Below, piece after piece: positions 51,880-62,089 of a DNA stretch of 64,000 nt. The DNA is taken from NCBI GenBank assembly GCA_964616755.1, contig CAZTSI010000008.1:37797-101796 (forward strand). The letters are read 5' to 3'. The DNA comes from CAYNFR01 sp964616755 (lineage in GTDB: Bacteria > Bacteroidota > Bacteroidia > Chitinophagales > Saprospiraceae). The notes under the pieces are model-generated. The model did not search any database. It was not told the origin of the DNA and saw only the letters and a program-made list of their open reading frames with translations. The first letter of the stretch is position 1. Every line of letters starts with the position of its first letter. Both the position numbers and the translations under genes were made by a program.

Positions 51880-54132
51880 ATGAAAAAGTTGACTATCATT
51901 TTTTTTTCGTTTCTGTTTGGTTGTCTTGTCCATGGACAAACTCTGTCCGGAGTGGTCTCTGACGCGAAGACTAAAGAACTTTTAGTGGGTGCTACCATCC
52001 TTATTGGGGAATCAGGAACCACTTCTAATTTCGAAGGCTATTATACTATTGATGTGCCTAAAGGTAGCATAAGGATTCGTGTCAGTTATATCGGATTTAC
52101 TACGATTGAAAAGGAAATTCAAATTGCAGCAGGTGATAATTCAATGGATTTTCAGCTCGAAACATCCGCTAGTCTTCTTAACGCTGCCGTTGTTACGGGT
52201 AGCAAATACGAACAACGATTGGCTGAGTCAGTGGTGAGCATAGATGTGATACGTCCGAAATTGCTGCAAAATACCAATACTACATCTGTCGATCAAATTT
52301 TTAGTAAGATACCAGGAGTCCAGATCATCGATGGGCAACCGAATATACGGGGCGGAAGCGGCTGGGCATATAATTCTGGAAATCGAGTGATGGTACTTTT
52401 AGATGACATCCCAGCGCTGCAACCCGATGCCGGTAGAGCTCTTTGGGCCGATATGCCAGTAGAAAATATTTCTCAACTGGAGGTAATCAAAGGGGCGGGG
52501 AGTGCCTTGTATGGTTCAGCGGCCATGAATGGGGTTATTAATATTCGCACAATGTATCCGACGGCCACCCCTGAAACTCAAGTGAGTATATTTCATACGC
52601 GCTTTGATCGTTATGGCGACAACCGCAAAAACTGGTTTGATCATACACCACAAAGCACTGGATTCACCGCGACACATAAACGCAAGGAGGGAAAACTTGA
52701 TATTGTTGCAGGGATTTATTATTTGAAGCAGGATAGCTCACAAACGTACAGAGAGCTAGACTTCAATGAAAAATTCAGAGCCTCTACCAACCTGCGGTAT
52801 CGAATAACAGATAGACTGGTCGTAGGGATTAACACGATCTTAAACTTTGGCAAAAATAGCAGCTATTTTTTATGGCGAAATGGCTCAACTGGTGCATTGA
52901 GGCCTTTTGATGGCACAGTTACGAGATCTGTAAATCAACGGTATATTGTAGATCCATTTATCAATTATTATGACAAACACGATAACAAACATCGATTTCA
53001 AGGGCGTATTTTTTATAACAATAATGACAATAACTTAGATCAATCCAATCAGTCTCTGTTTACGTATGGCGAATACCAGTTTCAGCGCAGGATTAGCACT
53101 TTTAATCTAGTATTGACATCAGGATTCTTAGCAAGTCATACCGATAGTAATTCTGACTTATTTGCTAACGGTGATTTGGGGCATACCAATGCGGCCACTT
53201 ATGTTCAACTGGATAAAGGCTTTGGCGAGCGCATGCAAGTGTCAGGAGGACTAAGATATGAATATCACCATCAGACAAATTCGCAAATTAATCATACCAC
53301 GCTTACGCTTCCAGCGGGTGAGGCTTCAGAAGGCAAATTAGTTGGAAGGTTAGGGATGAATTATCAGGCAGCAGAAGGTACTTTTTTTAGAATGTCATAC
53401 GGTCAAGGATACAGATTTCCGATTTTGATTGAACGCTTTCTGAGCACAGCTTTTGGGGGATTTACTGTATTACCAAATCCTGCCTTGCAATCAGAAACAG
53501 GTTTTACTTTTGAAATTGGCATGAAACAAGGCTTCAAGATTGGCTCCTTTGAAGGATACTTAGATTTGGCCACCTTTGTTCAACAGTATGACAATATGAT
53601 GGAGTTTGTCTTTGTCAGTGATCCACTGATAGGATTTAAATCCTTAAATATTGGCGATACCGATATTCGAGGCGTTGAAATGGGGATTGCTTCTAATGCA
53701 AAAGTATTTGGCGTTCCAATCAACATCTATGGTGGGTATAGTTATATTAATCCTACTTACCGCAATTTCGATCAAACGATCCAAGAATCTTCGTCCGTTG
53801 ACGCAAATGTTTTAAAGTATCGCACAAGACATAGCTTTACGATGGATGTTCAATCAGATATGGGGGCTTTTATGTGTGGGGCGTCTATCTTAGGTGCGAG
53901 TCATATGTTGGCAGTTGACGGAATTCTAGAAACCTTTATTCCCGATCTGAGAGCTTATAGACAATTGAACAATAAAGGATTCAGAGTCGTAGATGCAAGA
54001 ATAGGCTATACCTACGATTTTGCCAAACTATCCATTCACTTCAAGAACTTGTTGAATGCTGAATATACGCTTAGGCCGGGCATTATTGAACCGCCAAGAA
54101 ATTTTGCCCTCCGACTTGATTTTACCCTTTGA
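51880..54132 (+). CDS. TonB-dependent receptor
   Basis: 750 residues from ATG 51880 with a signal peptide (MKKLTIIFFSFLFGCLVHGQ), a carboxypeptidase-regulatory domain (GVVSDAKTKELLVGATILIGESG), a plug with VDQIFSKIPGVQIIDGQPNIRGGSGW and VIKGAGSALYGSAAMNGVINI, then a 22-strand-type barrel ending in LRLDFTL. There is no STN domain, SusD partner or sigma factor, so it resembles siderophore, cobalamin or metal receptors. The substrate is unknown. It follows the TerB-like gene closely. Confidence 0.93.
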   Translation: MKKLTIIFFSFLFGCLVHGQTLSGVVSDAKTKELLVGATILIGESGTTSNFEGYYTIDVPKGSIRIRVSYIGFTTIEKEIQIAAGDNSMDFQLETSASLLNAAVVTGSKYEQRLAESVVSIDVIRPKLLQNTNTTSVDQIFSKIPGVQIIDGQPNIRGGSGWAYNSGNRVMVLLDDIPALQPDAGRALWADMPVENISQLEVIKGAGSALYGSAAMNGVINIRTMYPTATPETQVSIFHTRFDRYGDNRKNWFDHTPQSTGFTATHKRKEGKLDIVAGIYYLKQDSSQTYRELDFNEKFRASTNLRYRITDRLVVGINTILNFGKNSSYFLWRNGSTGALRPFDGTVTRSVNQRYIVDPFINYYDKHDNKHRFQGRIFYNNNDNNLDQSNQSLFTYGEYQFQRRISTFNLVLTSGFLASHTDSNSDLFANGDLGHTNAATYVQLDKGFGERMQVSGGLRYEYHHQTNSQINHTTLTLPAGEASEGKLVGRLGMNYQAAEGTFFRMSYGQGYRFPILIERFLSTAFGGFTVLPNPALQSETGFTFEIGMKQGFKIGSFEGYLDLATFVQQYDNMMEFVFVSDPLIGFKSLNIGDTDIRGVEMGIASNAKVFGVPINIYGGYSYINPTYRNFDQTIQESSSVDANVLKYRTRHSFTMDVQSDMGAFMCGASILGASHMLAVDGILETFIPDLRAYRQLNNKGFRVVDARIGYTYDFAKLSIHFKNLLNAEYTLRPGIIEPPRNFALRLDFTL

Positions 54133-54227
54133 CATATGCACTATGTAAGCTTCGGCAATTAGATTCCTACGCATAAAATGCACTTTGTTTTGCTTTTATC
54201 GTTATATAGATTTAATACCTCATTTCG

Positions 54228-55358
54228 ATGATTTTTAATAGTGTACCTATGTTCTGGATATCTTGCTTCATATTATGTGTAGAGTTCTCATGCGTTTTAG
54301 GGGGACAACAATCTGAGAAAAATTCGGTTGCGATCGAAACAGAGTTCGTAACTCAAGAACCCGAAAAGCCAATCGATTATTTAGCTCCAATAGAAACCAA
54401 CCGAGATCAAACTAACTCAAGTGAACCAACCAGTGAACCAACCAGTGAACTGAGCTCTGCGAGCACAACCTTCACGCCCCAGAATTCCACCACTGCTCAA
54501 AAATCGACGAATGCTCTTGATGATAAAGTAGCTCTTTCCCCAGATTCTAAACTTGGATCAGATCATAAGATCGATGCTAAGGTCAAAATAATTGAAGAGA
54601 ACGTAAAAAGAGAGGCAGATAATGACTTAAGCTTAGCGATAAACCCAATAGTAATTATTGAGTCCGATCATCCCAATGTAGCAGAGCGAGAACCGAAATC
54701 ATATGATCTGGGCACTGCCTTGACGCATGAGGTCTTTGACAAACTCTTGCAAAAATATGTCTCCAAAGAAGGATGGGTAGATTATGGCGGATTTAAGCAA
54801 TCTGAGCAGACGCTAGACGCATACTTGCAAGAATTAGGTAAAAATATGCCTGCGGACTTAGATACGTCAGAGGAAGCTCTAGCGTACTGGATTAATCTTT
54901 ACAATGCGGCGACCATAAAACTTATTCTCAAGAATCTTCCAGTCAAGACTATAACACAAATAGAAAATGGCAAACCTTGGGATCTAAAATGGATTCAGCT
55001 CGGCACCAAATCTTTTACTTTAAACAATATTGAGCACGATATCATTCGAAAGCGCTGGAAGGAACCTCGGATTCATTTTGTGCTCGTTTGTGCTGCAAAA
55101 TCATGTCCGAAACTAAATAATGGTGTCTTCACTGCCTCGAATATTGACGCACAAATGACCCGGTTGACCAAGGAGTTTCTTGCCAGCGACAAAAACAAGA
55201 TTAGCGAAAATAGCGCAATTGTATCCAAACTTTTTGAGTGGTATGGCGGTGATTTTGGCAATATCGTTTCATTCATTAACAGATACAGTGCTGTAAAGCT
55301 TGATACCAAAGCCAAGATTAGCTTTATGGAGTATGATTGGTCTCTTAACGGGAAATAA
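54228..55358 (+). CDS. DUF547 protein with Ser/Thr-rich linker
   Basis: 376 residues. A hydrophobic N-terminus (FWISCFILCVEFSC) is followed by about 130 residues of low-complexity Ser/Thr/Glu/Lys linker, including a short repeated TSEP motif from a 12-bp tandem repeat (54420-54443). The C-terminal DUF547 domain has YVSKEGWVDYGGF, LAYWINLYNAATIKLIL and FVLVCAAKSCPKL, a Cys-containing glutaredoxin-like-pocket pattern. It is likely anchored outside the inner membrane. Function of DUF547 is unknown. Confidence 0.82.
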   Translation: MIFNSVPMFWISCFILCVEFSCVLGGQQSEKNSVAIETEFVTQEPEKPIDYLAPIETNRDQTNSSEPTSEPTSELSSASTTFTPQNSTTAQKSTNALDDKVALSPDSKLGSDHKIDAKVKIIEENVKREADNDLSLAINPIVIIESDHPNVAEREPKSYDLGTALTHEVFDKLLQKYVSKEGWVDYGGFKQSEQTLDAYLQELGKNMPADLDTSEEALAYWINLYNAATIKLILKNLPVKTITQIENGKPWDLKWIQLGTKSFTLNNIEHDIIRKRWKEPRIHFVLVCAAKSCPKLNNGVFTASNIDAQMTRLTKEFLASDKNKISENSAIVSKLFEWYGGDFGNIVSFINRYSAVKLDTKAKISFMEYDWSLNGK

Positions 55359-55483
55359 ACACTCTGCTTCAAAAAAAAACTAACCGGTACCAACCCTATA
55401 AACGCGTAAGAGGCCAATATTTCGCCTTAAATATGGCCGAGCATAGATCGCCTTAATATGATTAATAATTAGGATATGTAATA

Positions 55484-55518
55484 TTTGGTTTTATTGAAGT
55501 GCAAAAGACTTATATTTG
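55484..55518 (+). promoter_or_regulatory. Promoter of secDF
   Basis: TTTG (55484-55487), 23-base spacer, TATATTTG (55511-55518), 32 bases before ATG 55551. Confidence 0.6.
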
Positions 55519-55550
55519 CGCCTCTTTAAATTAAATATAAATCCTAGTTG

Positions 55551-58500
55551 ATGCAAGGTAAAGGTTTTATTAAGCTCGTTTTAGTCTTATTGACATTCGT
55601 AAGCTTATTACAGTTCGCATATATATTGCCAACTCGTAAAGTCGAAAAGAACGCGGAGGCATATGCTAACAGATTAACATCAGGGATGCCTGACGGGAGA
55701 GAAAAACTATCTATGCAGCGGAACTATGTTTCTGCTTACTTGGACAGTATGTCAAGCGAGACAGTCTTTAGTATTCCTCTATTTAAGCAATTCACGTATG
55801 ATGAACTCAAAAGGCAAAACTTAAATTTGGGTCTTGACTTAAAGGGAGGTCAATCCGTATTGCTGCAAGTGAACATGCGTGATTTGGTGCATGAATTATC
55901 GAATCGAAGCAAAGATCCAACGCTATTAGAGGCTTTGGAAAATGCACAAGTCGCGCTCATAAACTCCCAATCAGATTATGTCTCTTTGTTTGGAAGTGAG
56001 TTTGAAAAAATTGCAAATGGGAAAAAGTTGAGCAATATATTCTTGACGAATGAAGTTCTTCGCGAGAAATTAACGTCCCAAAGTTCTAATGGTGATGTCA
56101 TAAGAGCCATTAGAGACATGTCTAAAGATGTCGTGCGTCTTACCTTTAATCGATTGAAGCAGCGTATCGATAAACTCGGTGTTACACAACCAAATATTTC
56201 TTTGGATGATGCACGCGATATGATTTTGGTCGAATTGCCAGGTATCGATAATCCCGAGCGTGCTCGAAATTTTCTTCAAGCCAGCGCGCAATTAGAGTTT
56301 TGGGATGTTTATCGTGTGACGGATCCAGGTATCATGGGCTATTTCACAGCGGCAGATGACTTTTTAAAACTTGCCACACAAACAAGCATCAAAGATTCTT
56401 CTTCAATGGTCTTTGACACTATATATAAAGTAGACGAATTAGGTAACACCACAGCAGAGATTGATCAAATTCTTGAGAGAAATGACAATATAGCTGTCAA
56501 TCAAGGGCCACTTCTAAGCCTTTTGACGCTTAATAATGGTTCTTTAGGTTCTTCTTTATCCGTCGTCGGAACTGCTGATCGCAATAAAAGAGAAGGCGTG
56601 ATGCAACTTTTGGAGCGAGAAGAAGTAAAGAGATTATTTCCGTCGGAGGCCAAGTTTATTTGGGGAGCAAAACCTCTTATGGATCAAAATGGTATCACTA
56701 CAAATAATTACGAATTATACATGATTCGTAAACAATTAGGCACCGAACAAGCTCCTTTAGAAGGTGATGTAGTCGTCTCTGCGTCTCAGTTCCCTGATCC
56801 AATGGATGCGACCATCAAAGTTACTTTAACAATGAATAGTCAAGGAGCTAAGAAGTGGGCTGAAATGACTACACGTGCTGCCCAAGATGCAAATAGACCT
56901 ATCGCCATTGTTCTAGATGATGAAGTCGTCTCCGCTCCGGATGTTCAAAATGCCATTACCGGTGGAATATCCTCAATTAGTGGGAATTTTACCATTGCAG
57001 AAGCAACTGATTTGGCGAGTATATTAGAAGTAGGAAAGCTTCCTGCAAAGGTATCTATTGTACAAGAGAGCAATGTAGGGCCTTCACTTGGTAAATCAAA
57101 TATCAATAAGAGTATCAGTTCATTAGCGATAGGTTTAGGCCTAGTGCTCCTATTTATGGTGCTATATTATGGTGGTGCAGGTTTTGTCTCCATTTTAGCC
57201 CTCATTGCTAACTTATTCTTCATTTTTGCCGCACTAGCATCTTTTGGTACAGTACTAACAGTGCCTGGTTTGGCGGGTATCGTATTGACCATCGGTATGG
57301 CGGTCGATGCGAATGTTATCATATTCGAAAGAATACGAGAAGAATTTCGAACAGGCAAGACATTATTACAATCGATAACAGATGGATTTAAAAATTCATA
57401 TTCTGCCATCATAGATGCCAATGTTACCACCATAGGTGTAGCAATTATTTTGGCATATTTTGGTTTAGGTCCTATCAAAGGGTTCGCAGTTGTATTAATC
57501 GTAGGTGTGTTATGTACCATGTTAACCGCCGTCCTATTAGGTAAGCTGATGATAGATTACTGGACAAAGGATAAAGGAAAGAATCTTTCCGTTTGGTCAG
57601 GTTGGTCAAAAAATATGTTATCAGATCTCAATATTGATTGGATCGGCAAGCGTAAAATTGGCTATGGCATATCGGCTACGATCATCATTCTGGGGTTGAT
57701 TTCTATTTTTACTAAGGGTTTTGACCTTGGGGTGGATTTCAAAGGTGGGTATTCATACACCGTTCAAATGGATGAGGCTGTGGACGTTCAGCAGATTAGA
57801 GCACAATTATCACAATCATTTGGTAGTGAACCCGTGGTAAAGGCGGTTGATATATCTAATACCTATCAGATAGTTACATCTTATAAAATCGATGATCCAA
57901 GCGAAGGGGCAGTAGATGAAGTAATAGCGAAGTTGTATGAAGGCATTAATGCACTTCAAGGCGGTCGCTTGGACTTTGAGAAATTTAAAGCCACTGATGA
58001 TCTTGGTCAGACACACGTCACTTCTAGCAGTAAGGTGCTACCAACAATAGCGGATGATATCAAGGCTAGTTCGTACAAGGCTGGTATTTTTGCTCTTTTG
58101 GCGATATTCCTATATATCATGTTGCGCTTCAGTAAGTGGCAATTCTCACTTGGTGCGGTGGCGGCTTTATTTCATGATACTTTGATCACTTTAGGTGTTT
58201 TCTCTATTCTTTGGGGAGTTTTACCTATACGATTAGAAATTGACCAAATCTTTATTGGTGCGATTTTGACGGTAATCGGATATTCTATCAATGATACGGT
58301 AATCATTTTTGACCGAATTCGGGAGTACATGGGTATATATAGCAATAAAACAACAGATGAAGTATTGAATTTGGCCATAAATAGCACCTTGAGCCGTACA
58401 TTAATCACTTCTACGACAACATTATTTGTGGTCGTAGTCTTACTTATTTTTGGTGGCGGTAGTATAAAAGGATTCGCTTTTGCATTATTGGTAGGTATAG

Positions 58501-58616
58501 GTGTTGGTACTTATTCTTCTATATTTGTGGCAACACCTATTCTTAGAGATTTTACTAAAGACCTATCGACAAAGAAAGTTGAAGAGGTAAAGCACTTTTC
58601 TCGCGCATTAAAATAA
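55551..58616 (+). CDS. secDF: Fused protein translocase subunit SecDF
   Basis: 1021 residues. The SecD half has LGLDLKGGQSVLLQV, a large periplasmic P1 domain with LVELPGIDNPERARNFLQ, and membrane helices with VLTIGMAVDANVIIFERIREE. The SecF half has LGVDFKGGYSYTVQM and ILTVIGYSINDTVIIFDRIRE. The protein uses proton flow to pull secreted polypeptides out of SecYEG. SecD and SecF are one chain in Bacteroidota, as here. P1 is larger than in E. coli. ATG 55551 is preferred over the TTG just before it. Confidence 0.97.
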   Translation: MQGKGFIKLVLVLLTFVSLLQFAYILPTRKVEKNAEAYANRLTSGMPDGREKLSMQRNYVSAYLDSMSSETVFSIPLFKQFTYDELKRQNLNLGLDLKGGQSVLLQVNMRDLVHELSNRSKDPTLLEALENAQVALINSQSDYVSLFGSEFEKIANGKKLSNIFLTNEVLREKLTSQSSNGDVIRAIRDMSKDVVRLTFNRLKQRIDKLGVTQPNISLDDARDMILVELPGIDNPERARNFLQASAQLEFWDVYRVTDPGIMGYFTAADDFLKLATQTSIKDSSSMVFDTIYKVDELGNTTAEIDQILERNDNIAVNQGPLLSLLTLNNGSLGSSLSVVGTADRNKREGVMQLLEREEVKRLFPSEAKFIWGAKPLMDQNGITTNNYELYMIRKQLGTEQAPLEGDVVVSASQFPDPMDATIKVTLTMNSQGAKKWAEMTTRAAQDANRPIAIVLDDEVVSAPDVQNAITGGISSISGNFTIAEATDLASILEVGKLPAKVSIVQESNVGPSLGKSNINKSISSLAIGLGLVLLFMVLYYGGAGFVSILALIANLFFIFAALASFGTVLTVPGLAGIVLTIGMAVDANVIIFERIREEFRTGKTLLQSITDGFKNSYSAIIDANVTTIGVAIILAYFGLGPIKGFAVVLIVGVLCTMLTAVLLGKLMIDYWTKDKGKNLSVWSGWSKNMLSDLNIDWIGKRKIGYGISATIIILGLISIFTKGFDLGVDFKGGYSYTVQMDEAVDVQQIRAQLSQSFGSEPVVKAVDISNTYQIVTSYKIDDPSEGAVDEVIAKLYEGINALQGGRLDFEKFKATDDLGQTHVTSSSKVLPTIADDIKASSYKAGIFALLAIFLYIMLRFSKWQFSLGAVAALFHDTLITLGVFSILWGVLPIRLEIDQIFIGAILTVIGYSINDTVIIFDRIREYMGIYSNKTTDEVLNLAINSTLSRTLITSTTTLFVVVVLLIFGGGSIKGFAFALLVGIGVGTYSSIFVATPILRDFTKDLSTKKVEEVKHFSRALK

Positions 58617-58684
58617 TATTGCTCTCAGATTTATAATCAAAAATAGCTTCTGAATTGTTACCTTAGGACTCTACAAGTTCTTGG

Positions 58685-60694
58685 ATGATTTTTAGAAGCT
58701 ATTTTTCGTTCTGCCTGCTCTTAATCCTAAGTCTACTGTCATGTAGAACTACTCAGCGTATCAAGGACGGCGCTACAGCTTTTCAACAAAAACAATACGC
58801 ATTAGCCGTCGATATGCTTCTTGATGAAGTAATAGGTCAAACAGAAGGCCTAGAGTACGGCCAAAAGTCTTATATGCTAGGAATAGCCTATAAAAATTTG
58901 AGTGATTCAGATAATGCGCTAAAATGGTTTATCGAAAGTGCCAAAAACGACTATGGCATTGACGCCTTTTGGGAGATGGCCTATATGTTGAAGAAAAAGG
59001 AGCGCTATGAAGACGCTATCCTTAGTTTTCAGCGATTGCGCAACATGACAAATCGGGAAGATCTCATAGCGCAAGAAATTGAGAAATGTCGTCTAGCCAT
59101 TAAAATGCATCGCTTGGGTGATACAACGCAGATTAGCGTTGTGCCTATGCCTTTGAATTCTGAAGCGTTAGATTATAGCCCTCAAATCTATCAGGATAAG
59201 TACATAGTGTTTACTTCTGATAGAGAGCAGTCTACTGGGGCATTGACGTATCTCTGGACAGGAAATAAGTTTTCTGATTTGTATAAAGCCGGCCTCGATG
59301 GAACAAATGTTGAACTCTTTGATAAGGACATTAATAGTATTCATAATGAGGGAACCGCCTGTTTTAATCGAGACGGCACAGAGATGTTTTACACGTTTTG
59401 TCATTCGGAGACTGGTGATAGTTATTGTCGAATCGTCAGACGAACCTTAACGGAAAAGGGTTGGACAGAACCCGAATTAGTATTTAAGCATAAGCCTAAG
59501 GTTAATTATGGGGATCCTGTGCTTATTGAAAAGGATGAGGTACTCATTTTTATTACAGATGATCCAACTGGTATAGGTGGGCATGATTTATATTATTCTG
59601 TTATCGAAAGTAATGGTCAATGGTCAGACCCTGAGCTTATGCCCTCATATCTTAATACATCGGGCAATGAACGCTTTCCAACTTGGCATGACGGATACAT
59701 GTATTACTCAAGTGATCATTTTGCGGGTTTGGGGGGATTAGATATCTACCGGACTAAGTTGCGCGAGGATGGAAGTTGGACAAGGCCCGAAAATATGTCA
59801 TTTCCCTTCAATTCCAGCGAAGACGACTATGGATTGATTTTTTTGCCCGACTCTCTTTTGCCAATCACAGTGCACAAAGCTGGGTTTTTTACATCTTCTC
59901 GAGGCATTTATGGGGGCGATGATATCTACTCTTTTGTCGAATATTTCCCAGAGGGTGTCATCCGATCACCTATAGTTGCATTAGATACAGTGGTGAATGA
60001 TGTTCCGATAATCGCTGAAAAAAAATATTTCTTACTATTGCGCGTAAAAGAACATTTATACGCGAATCCTGATAATCCGAACAGCTATGTTGTTGGTACG
60101 AAGGCTGTCGATAACGCATTTGTTCAAATTAAGAAAGATGGGGGGCAAGAAATGCGCGCCACTGATAAACAAGGACTTTTTCTATTGCCTATTAGCGAAG
60201 AATACCGCGCGAGCTTTGTTGTGGGCAAAACGGGGTACTTGAATCAAAAACATGAGATTACAATTGATACGAGGAGCGATGATTTTCCTGATGGCTTTGT
60301 ATACGAATACGATCTGACCCTAGATAAAATTTATGAAGGCATAGATATCGTTCTTGATGATATCTATTATGAATTTAATGAAGCAGCCATACGCGAAGAT
60401 GCCAAGCCCGCTTTAGACAAACTTGTAGAAATATTAGAAAACAATCCTGGCATAAGGCTAGAACTATCGGCACATACTGATTGTAGGGGGGAGGAGCAAT
60501 ATAATCTTGACTTATCTGAGGCGCGAGCGGCGAGTGCTGTCGGTTATTTGATCGGTAGAAATGCATTATTTACGGAGAGGCTGCAATCAAAGGGTTATGG
60601 CGAGTCTCAGCCCGAAGTAGATTGTGTTTGCGAAAGATGTTCAGAAGATGAGCATCAACTTAATCGACGAACGACCTTTAAAATTGTCAGATAG
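58685..60694 (+). CDS. PorE-like OmpA-family lipoprotein (TPR, PD40, CRD, OmpA)
   Basis: 669 residues. The lipoprotein leader ends LLSLLSC (Cys20). TPR-like helices follow (QQKQYALAVDMLLDEV, GIAYKNLSDSDNALKWFIESAK). A WD40/PD40 propeller with YSPQIYQDKYIVFTSDRE, SSDHFAGLGGLDIYRTKL and SSRGIYGGDDIYSF comes next. Then a carboxypeptidase-regulatory domain and a C-terminal OmpA domain with peptidoglycan-binding ELSAHTDCRGEEQYNLDLSEARAASAV. This order and size match PorE, which links the T9SS outer-membrane ring to peptidoglycan. A TACCTTAG box (58659-58666) is a weak promoter. Confidence 0.82.
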   Translation: MIFRSYFSFCLLLILSLLSCRTTQRIKDGATAFQQKQYALAVDMLLDEVIGQTEGLEYGQKSYMLGIAYKNLSDSDNALKWFIESAKNDYGIDAFWEMAYMLKKKERYEDAILSFQRLRNMTNREDLIAQEIEKCRLAIKMHRLGDTTQISVVPMPLNSEALDYSPQIYQDKYIVFTSDREQSTGALTYLWTGNKFSDLYKAGLDGTNVELFDKDINSIHNEGTACFNRDGTEMFYTFCHSETGDSYCRIVRRTLTEKGWTEPELVFKHKPKVNYGDPVLIEKDEVLIFITDDPTGIGGHDLYYSVIESNGQWSDPELMPSYLNTSGNERFPTWHDGYMYYSSDHFAGLGGLDIYRTKLREDGSWTRPENMSFPFNSSEDDYGLIFLPDSLLPITVHKAGFFTSSRGIYGGDDIYSFVEYFPEGVIRSPIVALDTVVNDVPIIAEKKYFLLLRVKEHLYANPDNPNSYVVGTKAVDNAFVQIKKDGGQEMRATDKQGLFLLPISEEYRASFVVGKTGYLNQKHEITIDTRSDDFPDGFVYEYDLTLDKIYEGIDIVLDDIYYEFNEAAIREDAKPALDKLVEILENNPGIRLELSAHTDCRGEEQYNLDLSEARAASAVGYLIGRNALFTERLQSKGYGESQPEVDCVCERCSEDEHQLNRRTTFKIVR

Positions 60695-60733
60695 TTCCTA
60701 TCGTCATAATCTAACTATATGAATATGAACAAA

Positions 60734-61570
60734 TCATGCATCTTTCTTAATAAAAAGCATGCCCAGTCCAATAATCGGTAAAGAGAGCAGTTCAAACTTG
60801 CCTGAATCCTCTTTAAATGACCAAACTAGGCCATAACCCGCTTGACGCATTACTTCTTTAAACTTAGATAATGGAATCGTAGTATGTGGATAGCGCACTA
60901 GTTTATCCATATAGCCATCGGGTAATCCACCGGGGCCGTTTTCAGATAACTTAGATGTCTGCACTGTGACGTATTGTTCTTGGTTACTAGTGAACATCAT
61001 CCTATTTACGAATATATATGGTGAGCCTATTTTGATCAAGTTATCAAGAAATAAGAAGGGTGAAGGAACCGATTGTAAGGTGCCTGAGCTAAAGATAAAG
61101 TCAATGTCGGAATGAGGCAAAGAGTTAAGATCTTTATAGAAACTTAGCTCATCATTACCTAGGTTGTTTTTTTTAGCAGCTTTTACCATGGCAGGTGTTT
61201 CTACAACAAGCCATTCCAGTTTTAAAGAGGTTGGAAGTAATTTTTTGAGCTCAAAATAATGGGCGCCACATGCACCGCCAAAATCTAAGACCTTCAATGT
61301 GCTGACAGCATTTTGCACTATACAGTGTTGTAATGCGGCGATTGCAAAGCAATTCGTCTGGGTCAAATGTATAGAGCTAGAGGGTAATTGAGCAAAGTGT
61401 ATTTTTGTTTTATCCGCAATCATTTGGCATAAGAGCTCGTCTTCATAAGCATCTTGTGTGCAATCTGTTAAGGCGCTTGCGTAATCTGGATAAAGCCTAT
61501 GTTTCCTTTGCGCCATAAAAGACTTAGCCGCATTGTGTACAATAGGAGGCAGGAATTCAATTAATTTCAT
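60734..61570 (-). CDS. TIGR04325-family methyltransferase
   Basis: 278 residues from ATG 61570. The family features are an N-terminal YPDYASALTD segment and a SAM-binding core LKVLDFGGACGAHYFELKKLL (motif I with acidic start), then FIFSSGTLQSVPSPFLFLDNLIKI. The C-terminus has a helix-strand with GFELLSLPIIG. TIGR04325 proteins lie in polysaccharide or lipid clusters, but none surrounds this copy. The ORF extended to 61615 overlaps the VOC gene end and is less likely. Confidence 0.8.
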   Translation of the reverse strand: MKLIEFLPPIVHNAAKSFMAQRKHRLYPDYASALTDCTQDAYEDELLCQMIADKTKIHFAQLPSSSIHLTQTNCFAIAALQHCIVQNAVSTLKVLDFGGACGAHYFELKKLLPTSLKLEWLVVETPAMVKAAKKNNLGNDELSFYKDLNSLPHSDIDFIFSSGTLQSVPSPFLFLDNLIKIGSPYIFVNRMMFTSNQEQYVTVQTSKLSENGPGGLPDGYMDKLVRYPHTTIPLSKFKEVMRQAGYGLVWSFKEDSGKFELLSLPIIGLGMLFIKKDA

Positions 61571-61604
61571 AAGGAATAATACATCGGTCAGAAGGCATAA
61601 ATAA

Positions 61605-62030
61605 TTACGATGCAAACATTTGGTTAAGATCGCGGAAAGCCTTGAATTCTAAAGCATTACCGCAAGGATCCAAAAAAAACATCGTTGCTTGCTCACCAGG
61701 TAGGCCTTTAAATCGTATATAAGGCTCGATAACGAAAGAAATTTTCGCTGCTCGCAAACGCTTCTCTAAAATTTCCCAGTCTTCCCATGCTAAAACTACA
61801 CCATAGTGAGGTACAGGAACGTCATGACCGTCAACGGCATTGGTGTGTTGGCTTGTTTCTTTTGTTTTGGGCTTGTAGTGAATCACAAATTGATGACCAT
61901 ATAGGTCAAAATCAACCCATTTCTCTGCTGAACGTCCTTCTTTACATTGCAGGACGTCTCGATAAAATGCTCTAGCTAAAGATACATCGTGTACTGGTAC
62001 GGCCACATGAAATGGTGATAGTGCGCTCAT
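61605..62030 (-). CDS. VOC-family (glyoxalase/dioxygenase-like) protein
   Basis: 141 residues of two beta-alpha-beta-beta-beta modules: FHVAVPVHDVSLARAFYRDVL, then WVDFDLYGHQFVIHYKP and PHYGVVLAWEDWEILEKRL, ending ATMFFLDPCGNALEFKAF. The metal ligands of VOC enzymes are matched by H8, H56 or H100 and the late E. Substrate unknown. The gene is 34 bases upstream of the TIGR04325 gene on the minus strand, a weak pairing. Confidence 0.85.
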   Translation of the reverse strand: MSALSPFHVAVPVHDVSLARAFYRDVLQCKEGRSAEKWVDFDLYGHQFVIHYKPKTKETSQHTNAVDGHDVPVPHYGVVLAWEDWEILEKRLRAAKISFVIEPYIRFKGLPGEQATMFFLDPCGNALEFKAFRDLNQMFAS

Positions 62031-62089
62031 AAATATGCGTTTATATTTAGCAAAGTAAAAGAAATAGGCATCAAATAATAAAGAATAAC

